A stretch of DNA of 64,000 nucleotides, from contig CM060314.1 in NCBI GenBank assembly GCA_030674185.1, positions 24,137,840 through 24,201,839 on the forward strand. The letters are read 5' to 3'. The notes under the pieces are model-generated. The model did not search any database. It had not been told where the DNA came from and was given only the letters and a program-made list of their open reading frames with translations. The stretch's first letter is position 1. Every line of letters starts with the position of its first letter. The position numbers and the translations under genes were made by a program. Shown here piece after piece: positions 29,199-42,900 of the stretch. The DNA comes from Monoplex corrugatus. Lineage: Eukaryota > Mollusca > Gastropoda > Littorinimorpha > Ranellidae.

Positions 29199-30819
29199 TT
29201 TTTGTTGTCGATAAAACACACTACAGGACAGAAAGTGAGTAGGCCTAACAGAAGCGGTTGTTCATCAACTTCAAATCAAAGCGCGATAAATTCACTAAAA
29301 ATATGTATCGGAAATCACACGGATGACAAAAAAATGTTTCGTTTTTGCTGCGATTACATTTCATCTTTTAAATAAAGTTAAGAAAATCAATCTGTCAGAA
29401 AATTTGATATGGCACATAAGAATACTTCCATTAATGTATGAGTCTGTTTTCTTTTAATTATTATTATCATATATTCTTTTCGTTTATTTTGCTTGTATAA
29501 ACATATACTACTGCTTTCGGCTAAATACATGCAAAGTAACTGTTGTTTAATTACTTCTTGGGTGCAGGGAGGACAGTTCATCTTTTCCAACTTGTCCCAA
29601 ACTGAGCTCACTGAGATTGAAAGCTAACTAGACGATCAGTACAGCATCTGATTTAGGCGGTTGCTTGTGTTCCAATGACTTGGAGCCAGAAAGCCAATAA
29701 AACTGAGCACGGGTAGGCCCTACTTCGTATGGAGGGCCATGATCGCCAACGCCATGTGGAAGGGCACATGATGATGATGATGATGATGATGATGGGTACT
29801 TTAACCAATGAATTGAGAATTTGGCCACGTATGGCATTTGTCAAGTGTTTGTTAATGCCTTATTAGTATACTTAAGCCAATTGGTAGGGGAACAGGTATT
29901 TCCCAGCAGTACCTAGCGCAATCCTGAAGCCACATGAGTGAATTCTTGACCAGAAGAGCTATGAAAGAAGAGCGCAAACCGAATCAGTTACATCACTGGC
30001 ACCAGTGGTAAGCCTGTGTGCGTAGCCATGCAAAACGTAATAATTCCTCTTGATACTTCATGTAGGCCTACATTCATTCTGATTTAGAAACGTCACAAAC
30101 CCATTCATATAGAATGAATTAAAAGGATATTTAAACAGGATATTTTCTTAAGTGTACATCGGATTGACATAGGACTGTCTATCAAAATGCTGGGGTGCAG
30201 AAAAATATATTGCCAAAATGTATCACCGTCCACTGTAAAAGCAGACTAAACCAAAAGTAGGTCGAGATAGGGAGGCCAAATTGTACGAATGAATTTTCAA
30301 AAAGTGCATTTATAACTCAATCATGACTTTTATTTTTCATTATGTAAATTTTCATAGACTTCCGAAGTAATATGTTGGAACGTTAAGCTTTAGATTTCTG
30401 AGATATTGTTGTGTATGCTGTTTTCAACAAAATATACCAATACGGATAAGTACTGATAAGGTGTTAACAAGTGTTAAACAATTACAGACTACTTCACAAC
30501 AAGATGAACATCGGAAAACTAAGGCAGCCAGGAACAAAACACTGTAGAAGACGAATATCATCCATGTGCAAAACAGCAAGACATTCGTCAAGAGCACCTC
30601 CATGAAAAGGTTTCCGATATGGAGCTTGAGGAACAAAATTGATGTAGAGGAGAGAAAAAAAAGCTTTACCCTACAAAAAAGCTATCTAAGCCACTGTGGT
30701 AATATCCTAGGTAAACTGTGGTAGATGAAAACCCAAATGGTGGGAGGCAAAACTGCAGAATTTCAGACTGTGGTTAATGCCAACCGAACATGAAATTATT
30801 CCATCGTGACGTACATACA
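29199..30819. other. Divergent intergenic region next to ZWILCH
   Basis: Contains the likely ZWILCH promoter immediately upstream of 29198 and the short LINE 3' end at 29715-29797. Otherwise nothing recognised. Confidence 0.5.
29715..29797 (+). mobile_element. Short LINE 3' end with (TGA)n tail
   Basis: GGAGGGCCATGATCGCCAAC, then GCCATGTGGAAGGGCACATG, then (ATG)n. Last 60 bp of the same LINE family, close to the ZWILCH start. Confidence 0.7.
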
Positions 30820-31780
30820 GTGTGCAGACCGAAGGTTCCAGAGCAACACCATTCAACATACCTCTGACCACTGGCATTTCATTCTGCTGACAGAAACATC
30901 TGATTTCTTATCACGCTGGGCTGGGCTGATCAGGAAATTGTCAGTATCTGAGGGTGTTATTGCAGTATTCACCCAATTATTGATAAAGGAACCTCAGACC
31001 CACTCTCCAGTGCTGGTATCACAAAAGCCCTTAAGCAAACTGTACTTCGGAGGACTCCTGGAACTGACGGTATTCCTGCAAATATCTACAGGAAAGGGAG
31101 CAACATGCTCCAGGAGAAGCTGACAACCTCATACCAATCTGTATGTCAGAAGGAAGATCGAGTTTCCTCAAGACCTCGTGCAATAACCATCGTGGGATAT
31201 CTCCTTTGTGTATGGTGGGGAACATCCTTGCCAGAATAATTGTTGACAAGAGTTATCACTCATGTAGCCAAAGTCTAAGTCTAAGTGTGGCTTTCATGGC
31301 ACGACTTACATGGTGTTTGCCATACGCCAGCTGCAAGTGAAGTGTCATGAACAAAATGAAGACTGAGCTGCACATGGCGTTTGGAGATCTGAAGATCTGA
31401 TTAAAGCATATAATTGATATTGTTAACCAGAAGGGCATGTGGGAGATTCTACGAAAGTTTAGTTGCCCTCAGAAACTTGCCTCGCTGATTGCCTCCTTCC
31501 ACAGTGGCATGCTGGCAGAAAGAGTGAAACAGGGATGCGTTCTAGCCCGTATATTGTTCTTTATCCTCTTTGTGGCAATGCTGATTGATGAATTCAGAGA
31601 CTTTGGCAGGGGTGTGAAATCATATTCTACTCAGATGGGTAACTCCTCAGCATGCAGCGACCCTAAGTCAAAACTACAGTGCTCAAAGCTGTCCTGCGGA
31701 AATTTTTCTTTGTAGATGACTGTGCATTGGCTACACACTCTACGAGGATATCCAGCACATCATTGACCAGTTTTCTTCAT
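30820..31780 (+). pseudogene. Degenerate LINE reverse transcriptase, separate family
   Basis: Broken frames give FLQISTGKGATCSRRS-like and NNHRGISPLCMVGNILARII (31180-31240), GMWEILRKFSCPQKLASLIA (31436-31495), VKQGCVLARILFFILFVAML (31525-31585) and FVDDCALA at about 31708, a variant of the RT active-site YADD. The blocks are in canonical RT order and full of stops. Lies in the ZWILCH-EXOSC8 intergenic region. Confidence 0.7.
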
Positions 31781-31789
31781 GTTTTTCAC

Positions 31790-32200
31790 TGATCGCCATG
31801 ACTTCAGTCTTCCTGCTGTTTAGTTCCAACCCTTTACCTTTGGTTTCTATTTCTAGTATATTCACAAGGCTTTGCAGGTCCCTTTCATTTTCTGCAACCA
31901 GCACGGTGTCATCTGCGTATCAAATGTTGTTTATCATTTTTCCTCCAACCTTTAATCCAGGGTCTTCCTCTAGGTTTCTCGTGATGTTTTCGCTGTAAAG
32001 TGAAAACAGATCTGGTGACAAAACACAACCCTGTCTGACTCCTCTTTTGATGTTTTGGAAAGAGCTTATATCGTTTTCTATTTTCATTGCAGCTGTTTGT
32101 TCCCAATGCATACTTCTGATTATTCGTAGATCTTTTCCATCAATATTGAGTCTTTCTAGTTGGTTGATCAATTCTTCATGTCTTACCCGATCGAAAGCCT
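31790..32200 (-). pseudogene. LINE reverse-transcriptase fragment of the (TGA)n-tailed family
   Basis: Minus strand reads INQLERLNIDGKDLRIIRSM and GVRQGCVLSPDLFSLYSENI, then GLKVGGKMINN, 85% or more like plus-strand 21440-21745. Upstream DFTKAFDRVRHDE is partly visible near 32190. It ends about 300 bp before EXOSC8 exon 1. Confidence 0.8.
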
Positions 32201-32494
32201 TGGTCCCACAAATCCCGTTTTAAAAGAAGTCATACCAGGACACTCCAGTACACTTTCGATTCAGCCTTCAGCCCACGACTGGTCTGCTAGGCACTGAAGA
32301 CAGTATTAACTCTTTCAGCCAACATCATTCAAGTTTCTGGCGCTTAACCACCTCTGATTGTCATCAACAAACGCTGGTCATCTCCAAGGATATCTCGGCC
32401 TACATTAGGTTGACCACGATTGCTGTGCAGTACAAGATTAGTAGCTACTTTGTGTATAGTTTTCTTGGCCAATGAATTATAACGAAAAGCAGTC

Positions 32495-35029
32495 ATGGCG
32501 GATGTAGTCAGGTTTGTATTTTGTTTTAATGAAATTAGGCCGGATTTAACCAGATCTGTTGCAAAACTGCAAATTTGTTCCATTTAATTCCGAAATACCA
32601 ATGGAAGCTAGAAGTTTATATCTTCTAAACTGAATAGGACACAATCCAACGTGAATGAAACTAAAAAGTTTGCTCGAATCAGAAGCATCACACCAGTACA
32701 CGTGCCTGGTTTCGGTTTCGACCGGAATCATGATATTGCTTTGGTTCAATTTTACGCTGGCATCTCCTCGGGTATAACCATCCCACGAGCGTGGAGGAAG
32801 GGAGACTTATCTAATCCTGTCCCAACACCACCAGAACAAAAGTTATATTAACCCCTTCAGTGTCAAATACATTCTTCTGCTAGTGAATTTACTATTTGCC
32901 AAGTGATTTCCCCTTAGGCCAGGTAATAATCATACAAAATTCTGGCATACAAACTGTAGATGAAAATAATCATAACCTTGTTTTTCTGTAGGCTAGAGGA
33001 AATGAACAGAATATCAATTTATGATAGTTTAAAATGTATTTGACATGTTGGGTAGCAAAGAATGGCTCATAAAATTGGCATAAAAATGATAAATTTCTCA
33101 CAATGTAAAATTTTATTTATTGTTAGGCCTATAGATTATGCGTTAGTAACATAAACAAAAATTCTTAGACAAAAATGAGGGTGTATCTCCAAGCCCTAGA
33201 TGCATAGAAACTAGAAAGTACTGAATAGTTACAGTTTACACACACAAACACCAAACACACAAGCACACATTCACTCTCACACTGCCATGCCCAACACTTT
33301 CGTTTCATTTCCTAAAAACAGACAGAAATCCAAAACATATTTATATGCAACTGCCTGCGTTTAAGCAAACGGAAAAAGGAACCAGAAAAACACGAAAATA
33401 TTATCAGAACGCATATTTGATACAACAAGACAAGACAGGCGCAAATGTTCGGCCATTACGGCATTAGCCTTTGTCACGCGTGAATGTAAGATCAGAAGAA
33501 TTAGGAGAAAAAAGACTGAAACTTCCCTGCTGCAAGTGCAACGTCCAGTGGGAGAAGAGGACATTGAGCCTTGGCTGTCTCTAATTCTACATAGAAGTCT
33601 ACAGTTTCTTCCTCAGTACACATGGACATTGATGCATATGCTTGGATGATATTGTTATCTGTGGCTTGTCCCCCAATCTAAATAGTAAAATTCGGTCTGA
33701 TGTGGCCCAGTATCCATTGATAGATGTTGACTTGTGATTGTCCATTATGATGCCGACACCTTTTTCATGTGTATCTCCTTAAGAATATAAAATTTTATGC
33801 TTGTCTGATGTTATGATGTTACCATGTCTGCTCTCTTCCATCTTCCCTGTCCTGTTCCAAAAATATTGATTTTCAAACTTTTCATTTTCATCTTGACATT
33901 TTTTTAGTTTCCCTTGTGGAATGTTGTTCTAACATTTCGTGCTGCGATTGTTATATCTTTTAATCTAATACTATAGCAGTACTTGATTACTGTCTGACGT
34001 CTCCTGCTTAACATGTCTTCTCCTACTCTGTTGGAGTCCCTGTTCATGTCGTTCACTTTTTTTTCCTTTAATCATATTTCAAGGCATGACATGCCTGGGA
34101 AGATGCGATGGTGGTTTCCAGTTTCCTTACATCAGTTTTTGTATGGCTCTCCGCAAGCCTTTGTTGTTCCCATGACAATCCACAAAGGCAGTGGGGGCTG
34201 TTTGGCAGTTTTTTTTTAGGCACCTCCCTTTGCCAAGACCCTTCTTCGAATATATGAAACATTTAATGGCACATCTGTGTCACCAGATGTAGTCCTCGCT
34301 GTTCATGATTGCCACCATTTGGTTCATGATTGCTAAGCAGCTAACCTCCCTATCTGGAAATCCTTCCCCTATCCACGGCCTGGGGATGTGCTGGGTTGGG
34401 TATGGTAGCCCACACTATAACTATAGTGACCCCTCCCCCCCCCCCCCCTGATCATTATAACATTGTAAACAATTGTACCAGATTCTGTGGCCATTCATAC
34501 TTTGATGGTAATCTCAGTTTTGGTTGATTTGGAAATATGTTGGAAAAATAAAATGAACAGCATGTGGATAGATATGCAGCAGCAATGTAGAAAACAGGGC
34601 ACACATACACACACAAACACACACATACAGAGTAGAAAAGAGAGCACCCACACACACACAGAAAAAAAAAGAAAATTGCCAGTGATTGCTATCTTGTATG
34701 AGCTTATAATGCTATTGCTGGCATTGTTACTAATGTTAGTAGTTTGTAGTTACGTTGTTGTATAGGTCATGTATACAGACTTAATCTCAAAGTTCACTCT
34801 GGGAATAATTGGTTGATACTGTTGACATGCTGATATCCTCTGTGTGTGTGTGTGTGTGTGTACCTGTTGTGATTAAGAGAGAATGAGAGTTTAGAGCATC
34901 AAAACCAGTCTCAATTGCATTCATGAATTCAGTCTATATCGTATATGAGTGTGCTTTAACACATGCACACACACACATATACTCACATGCGCGCGCACAC
35001 ACACACACAACACGCACGCACGCACGCAT

Positions 35030-35060
<31 letters not shown>

Positions 35061-35165
35061 CACATACATACGTACATAACATACACATACACATGCGCGC
35101 ACACACAGACACACACTCACACATGCATGTGCTCGCACACACACACATGCCACACATGCACACAC

Positions 35166-35198
<33 letters not shown>

Positions 35199-35251
35199 CA
35201 CAACGCACACATGCACATATACACACACACAGACACACACACACAAACACA

Positions 35252-35334
<83 letters not shown>

Positions 35335-36772
35335 ACACACACACACACACTCAGTGACTCACTCACTCAATCACACGTGGAAAGAGGCTTAAGATTTAGT
35401 CATATGTCAATGTAGATCTGCATTTATGGAGAAAATGATGCAGTTTAGATTTCTCAGTCAACGGAGACCTAGACTGTACTTTTAAGTGTCCATCTGTGTA
35501 CATAGACTATATCTCAGAGACCGTCTTCAGAACTCTGTGCTTTGCTCCGTTGTCTGCAGCTCTGTATGTGCCATACTGTGGAGTCATATTGGGACCAACA
35601 CAAGGTGCCACAGAATAAGATACTGGTCTTTCTCTTGTATCTGGCTTGTCAAAACCCAGTGATAATCTGAATGCCAGAAATATTCAAACTGTAATGAGTA
35701 ACTTAGAATTAAAAAAAAGTTTCAGTGAAGTCTGATTGCATTTTTTAAATGTTTTCTGTTTGTTCACAGGAATGCTCAACCAGGAGAGTTTTACAAAAAG
35801 TTTTTGGTAAGATTTAAAAGAATTTTTTTTTTACAGAGTTTACATCATATGAAATTGAAAGTAGGGCTAAGGCATAGTATTGATGGTGATGATGACGATG
35901 ATGATGATGATGGTAATGATGATGACGACGATGATGATGATGACAATGATGATGGAATCTCCCATCAGTCTGAGGATGTGTAGTCGATCCAAGGGATGAG
36001 TAGGCATACTGGTCTCTTATTGTCTTTATATGGGATACAGTATCTATCCTGGATGCACGTGTTTTTCCACAGCTGCTGCTTGGAAAGGGGTCCTGCCTTG
36101 AGTTCTGCTTTTGCTGGTCCCTTTTGAACAGCTGCTGTTAAGATGTGACTGTGCTCTGTGTGCACTGCTTTTGCCAGGTTGCTCTGTTCCAAGCAGTGCC
36201 TTCCTAAAATTATTGGTGATGTTGATGCCTCAGCTTGAGAGGTTAGCCTTCTGAGTATCACATATGGTCTCCCCTGTCTCTACATCCTTGCTGCAGCTCT
36301 CCATGCCACTCTCCATACAGAAGCATCTTTGGGATGCAGTTATCTTTAGTACAGATAACATGTTCTGTCCAACAGAAAATTGTTCCTGGACAGCAAGCGA
36401 AGGTCTAATGGAGGTCCAAGGACTGGTCAGGATTTGAACCTGAGCATTCTGAACCCCTCACTTTCCAGGATGGGCACCTTATCCATTATACCACATCCCT
36501 CCCCCCACTAAATTAAGCTCTATTATAATTTATATAGTATTTCTTTTTAATGTACATGAAATTGATTATGGTAGACTTAAAATAGATAGCAAAAGAAATG
36601 TACATGTAGACTTATCAGTTATCTGGGTTATAAAAACTATCTTTTGTTAAAAAGTAGAGGTGGGAGTAAAACAGGGGGTAGCAGAGTATAGTATGAAAAA
36701 TGTTTATATCAGAGAGATGAAAATGTCGCTGGCGATTGTGGTTGAGAATAGTTGGAACGGGAAGTTGTTGGT

Positions 36773-36840
<68 letters not shown>

Positions 36841-38724
36841 GTGTGTGTGTGTGTGTGTGTGTGTGATTATGTAAGCCCGGAAAGACTCACAGATAGTGAC
36901 AGGAGAGAAAAAGTATATATGTGACATTGATTTATATACATTATATGCCTTTTGGTGTGGTTTTGACAGGAACAAGGTGTTCGACCAGACAATCGGGAAC
37001 TTGGGAGTTTCAGACCAACTGTCTTGGACATAGGTATGCTTTATTATTTTATGCTTATTCGTATGACAATACCAGTACTGATTGAAAAATTGTCTGACTT
37101 TTGAGTGACCACTTTGCACATTCCTAAAAGTTGTTTTTTCCCTATATTTTTGCAAGAAATGTGTCAATCAAAAGCCTTATTTCAACACTTTGTGGATGGT
37201 ATTCATTTGCACATTTCTAAAAGTGATTTTTTCGTATGTTTTTGCAGGAAATATGTTGACGAAAAGGCTTATTTTAACATTTACTTTCAAACAATGTCTG
37301 TTCATTATTTCATTTTCTTGAAACTAGCCTCACTTTTGAGTTTCCACAAAGATCTTTTTTTTTTTTATATTTTGTATTGTATGTAAATTATTTTCATTAA
37401 GTTTTTTTAAAGAATGAGTCATTTTAATCAGTTGCTGGCAGTCTAAGCAGTTGTGTCAGTTGCTGGCAGTCTAAGCAGTTGTGTCAGTTGCTGGCAGTCT
37501 AAGCAGTTGTGTCAGTTGCTGGCAGTCTAAGCAGTTGTGTCAGTTGCTGGCAGTCTAAGCAGTTGTGTCAGTTGCTGGCAGTCTAAGCAGTTGTGTCAGT
37601 TGCTGGCAGTCTAAGCAGTTACGTTGCCTCTAATGATGATTGGCGTCCTTAAATCTGAAAATACTACAGATTGTGTACTGCAGGGAGACTCCAGAGCACA
37701 TGCCAGATAAAATGTATTGGAGAAGCCACAATTGCTCTCATACAGCAGGCCCATCCTCTCTTTGATACTGGTGTAATCAAAAGAAAAGGCTAATGCCAAA
37801 ACAGCTGGGAGACCTTGAAGGGAGATTAACGTGTGTATATTGGATATTTTCATGTTTCCTTACACTGCTGTATGCCGACATGGCTTACAGGATCCTTAAC
37901 CCTTTGACTCCTGCACCCTACCCACCAACTGCAAAAACTTAACCATTTGACTCCCTCACCCTGTCCATCAGCTTCCTGCAGGAAGTTGGCAGAGAGGGTG
38001 AGGGAATCAAAGGGTTATGTTTTTGCTTTGCCAGCATGGTTGACCATGCAGGATGCTAGTGGACAGGCTGCAGAAGTCAAAGGGTTAAGAGATTAAGTTG
38101 TGCATATTGGTTATTTTCATGTTTCCTTACACTGCTGGATGCAGACATGGCTTACAGGATGCTTAAGAGATTAACTTGTGCATATTGGATATTTTCATGT
38201 TTCCTTATTTTGCTGTACAAGACACAGCATATAGGATCTTTAACCCTTTGATTCCTGCATCCCAGCTACCAACTGCAAAAACGTAACCTGTTTGCTTTGC
38301 TAGCATGGTTGACAACACAGGATGCTGATGGACAGGATGTGGGAGTCAAAGGGTTAATGTGTATATTTGGCATTCTGCATGAGTATACTTATGAAGTGGA
38401 TCAGACACTAGCGGGTCTGTACTTCTTTTGACATAAAAGATCAGAAAAATATTCAACATTTACCTATCGTGTGTTACCCATGCAGGATTGAACTAGAGCC
38501 TTTTGATTAGAAGTCAGATAGTCTAACCACTTGGCTATCACATAGAGCATGATAGAGGGTCTAGAAGCATGTTCAAGTAGAAATGTTAACATTGTGACAT
38601 ATACCTATTAACTGTATACATATACATGCACATGCACACAGACAGACAGACAGACAGACACGCATTCATGCATGCACGCACGCGCGCACACATGCGCTGT
38701 CTCTCTCTCTCACACACACACATA

Positions 38725-38773
<49 letters not shown>

Positions 38774-39248
38774 AAGCACTCGCACACATACTTACACACC
38801 CATGCTATAGACATAAACCTCACGCTCCCATTTTAGTTTCTCTTTAATTTAAAAAAACATTTGATGGAAAGTGGCTTATCTCTCACTGTCCACAACACAC
38901 TCTTTCTACTTAGAGTATATGAACATCTGACAAAAAAATGCATTGAAGCTTTAGTGCTATCTTAATGCTTGTATATTCAGCTTTTTAAGTAAAACTTTTA
39001 TTTGTGTGGCTGTTTGATCATTGATTTGATGTTGTCACTTCGTTTAAGTGTTTAAAAGCTATAGAAATCAACTGTTACAGGTAGCAAAAATGGAAGCTGT
39101 ATTTCTACTGCAGAAGGTTCGTCTTTGGTCAGACTGGGCAGCACTATTGTAGTGTGTGGTGTGAAGGGGGTGAGTGAACCTAAGAGAAAGAGAGTGTGTG
39201 TGTGTTTGTGTGTGTGTTTGTGTGTGTGTTTGTGTGTGTGTGTGTGTT

Positions 39249-39323
<75 letters not shown>

Positions 39324-39895
39324 ATGCTTACACAGACACATGTGTGCTGTCTTTGTAATTGAAAAACACATTATATTGAAAAACACATAAATGTATATAA
39401 ATACAAAAATGCACTCTCACATGCTTACACACAGCATACACACTGAGAGTGACACTACATTTAACTTAAAACATATGCCGGGATTTCTCCTGTTTGTTTT
39501 ACCTATGGGGTATGTAGGGAAAAAAAAATAGGAGTTTGTTAGACTGAGATCTCAACATTCTGAAACATTACAACACGAGATAGAAGCAGAATCTGTCTCA
39601 GTGTCTGTTTTGGTTTTTCCATTTCATTCCTTTGTCTTAAATTTTACCATCTGTAATATTTTCTTATATTTTTGTTTGCTTGATTACAACAGTTGTGCTG
39701 AGAATTTGCACTGATTGTACTTAGAGTGTTTGATATTTTTTAATCTTTCTGATTTTGTTGTGTTTTTAAGTTTGATTGTACTAAGAAATCATTTAATGTG
39801 TAAGCTGTGTGTGTGTGTGTGTTTTGTGTGTGTATGTTTGTATGTGTGTGTATGTTTGTGTGTGTGTGTGTGTGTGTGTGTGAGAGTGTGTGTGT

Positions 39896-39951
<56 letters not shown>

Positions 39952-42900
39952 CATGCGCGTGGGCGCGTTGGCTGCTCTGCCATGCCATATGCTCTTGAAT
40001 ATATGTGAGTGGGCTTTTACATGTGTGGCTGTTAAATTGACTTGGAGAGAATGTTAGTTTTTGTTCATTTGTTTAATTTTTCTACATATTTATTTATTTT
40101 TTCATTTTTCGAAGTAAATTTGCAGGTGACAAAAAAGTTTTGCATGGTTCATGTGTAATTTTTTCACCTTGTGTATTTCGTGCTTTTTTTTTTTAAAGTT
40201 TCACATCAGAAATATTTTTGTTTTGTTTGACAGGAAATGGCTGAACCAAAGACAGCGAGTCCAAATGAGGGCTTTATAGGTATGTGGAGTAGAGGGATAT
40301 GAAAGAACCAAACAGCCAGCCCGGCAGTTATCATAAAGATGGAAGTGAACAAACAATTTTCATACAAGAGCTTGTAACTTCCATATACATTTGAGCACAT
40401 GACTGGGCTTTTACATATATGAATATCTTCTTGTATCTGTTATCAAGACGATATACTCTTTTACATGTATGGCTCTTCCATCTTTTTACTCCGTTGTTAA
40501 GGCAGTTATAGTATTTATACTCTTTTACACACATGACCCTTGCCATCTTTTTACTCTGTCATTGAGGCAGGTATACTCTTTTACACACATGGCCCCTGCC
40601 ATCTTTTTACTCTGTCATTGAGGCAGGTATACTCTTTTACACACATGGCCCCTGCCATCTTTTTACTCTGTCATTGAGGCAGGTATACTCTTTTACACAC
40701 ATGGCCCCTGCCATCTTTTTACTCTGTCATTGAGGCAGTTATAGTATTTATACTCTTTTACATATATGGCCCCTGCCATCTTTTTACTCTGTCATTGAGG
40801 CAGTTATAGTATTTATACTCTTTTACATATATGGCCCCTGCCATCTTTTTACTCCGTCATTAAGGCAGTTATAGCATTTATACTCTTTTACATGTATGGC
40901 CCTTGCCATCTTTTTACTCTGTCATTAAGGCAGTTATAGCATTTATACTCTTTTACATGTATGGCCCCTGCCATCTTTTTACTCCGTCATTAAGGCAGTT
41001 ATAGCATTTATACTCTTTTACATGTATGGCCCTTGCCATCTTTTTACTCTGTCATTGAGGCAGTTATAGCATTTATACTCTTTTACATGTATGGCCCTTG
41101 CCATCTTTTTACTCTGTCATTGAGGCAGTTATAGTATTTATACTCTTTTACATGTATGGCCCTTGCCATCTTTTTACTCCGTCATTAAGGCAGTTATAGT
41201 AGGTACCAGCAGCCAAAAATTAAACTTCTGAAAAGGTTATTAACATTTATATTTCTGAAAAGTACAAGAAAAAATAAGCACAATGCAAAAAAAAGTAAGT
41301 CTCTAGCTGTATTAGGTCCAGAGATACCACACTTTGAAAACGGCAGTTTACGTATGTTTTCGCCAATTGTAAAATGTAGCAAGTCTGCAGGAACCTAAAT
41401 TTTCCAGAAGTCCTCAGACAGAGAATGTCATTTCTGATTTTAATTCTTAACAACATAAACTACATAAAAAAAGCGAGCATACAAGCAGATCTGTTCATAC
41501 ATTTACACAGCAGTGCTGCAAACTTCATAAATATGCCATTTTGTCAATGTTCGAAATTGCATGACAAGCCATTTTTGCACCCTCATTACACAAAAATAAG
41601 AAGACAGAATTAGCTAGAGTTTACTTTTCCTCAGAAACAATGTTATTGTATGAATCTTGAATTTTTTTGGGCAGCGTAAAGTGACAAAGTCATGAGTTAT
41701 ATGACTCCAAAAATGGCAAAATATCTCATTTGAACGATGGAAAAAGCATGGTTCACGTACCAAACCAAATTAAAACGCACATATTTCGCTTATTTTTTGA
41801 TGGATTTCCTTGACATTTTGCATGTGAATCAAATAGACAGAAAGCTACCAGTAAATTATTTACAAGCTTAGTTATATTCAAGATGTAAGATATTTTGTAT
41901 GCATTTGCACCCAAATAATGTGAGTGCCCATGTGTCGGGCCAACTTAAAACAGACATAACTCACATTATGTCTTGATGAAATCTCCTGAAATTTTGCATG
42001 TGAATCAAATACAAAGCTACAGCTTCACTCTTTACAAGCAAATGTTGCTAATATACGAGATTTTAAGATTTTGTGTGCATATACTGATTTTTTTCTGAAA
42101 CAATGTGATCCACAGGTGACTTTGTATCATACTAGCACAGAAAAAACATCCTTCTCAATAACATGACGAAACTAAAATGTGTAACAGCAGAAGATACATG
42201 CCTGTCAATGCAGTATATGACTTACAGCCATTTCTATACTCATTCCTAATGTTTATCAATAAGTTATTTTCATCAGTTATTTCGCAGTAACATGCATCTT
42301 CCCATATCCACAGACAAAGAAATTTTCAATGTCTGGTCTATCTACTGTAAATCTCTCCGCTTCTTTTAAAACTGTCTCAATTTTTGTCTTCAGATTTAGC
42401 CCCTGAGGTGATGATTAATCAGTGTTACTAATTTTTGAAACAAAAGCCGTGTTCTCGTCCCTCGACTTATCACACTCAGTTCTCAACAGTTTTAACTGTA
42501 AAAGTAGTTTATTAGTGAGTGTCTGCTGTTGAAGTTTTGGTGGCAGTGATGGTTAATTTCATCCACAAAAAAATCATCATTGCCTTGAAAACAAATAGAA
42601 ATAAAATCCTAATTTTTTCTTAAGTATTTTCTTTAATTTGTGCCAGCTATTATTTTTGAGAGTAAAGTAACATGTAGAGTCTATTGTGCCATTAGAAAGG
42701 CTCATTGGACTTTGTGGAGCTATGTGTCCGTGTTTGCCTGATGCTATATAGTGTTCTGATAATGTGTGCGTGCATGCGTGCACGCGTGTGTGACTGTGCA
42801 AAACGGCCATTTGCTGTTTCTTTGCGATGATAAACATTGTCGAATCTGATCCAATAGACGACATGCACTCGCCGACCAACTTCCGGTTTGAATTTCTGGC

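Larger units (their letters stand above)
37840..38555 (-). mobile_element. SINE (second family) carrying palindromic TTAA elements
   Basis: The SINE body (ATTTTCATGTTTCCTTACAC, GACATGGCTTACAGGAT, ATATTTGGCATTCTGCATGA) and its B-box end (rc of GGATTGAACT near 38490) are recognisable. Palindromic elements at 37896-38088 and 38240-38357 interrupt the body at the same internal position, and a segment of the body is repeated between them. Located in EXOSC8 intron 3. Confidence 0.6.

Noticed and set aside
34921..35392. Cys-Val and His-Thr frames up to 147 codons
   Set aside because: Translations of (CA)n on both strands. The same holds for 1876-2094, 39125-39390, 39715-40008, 47263-47878 and 59250-59569.
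37896..38088. Long inverted repeat as a terminator or microRNA precursor
   Set aside because: It recurs many times with TTAA borders, so a transposon origin explains it. Small-RNA production is possible but nothing in the sequence shows it.
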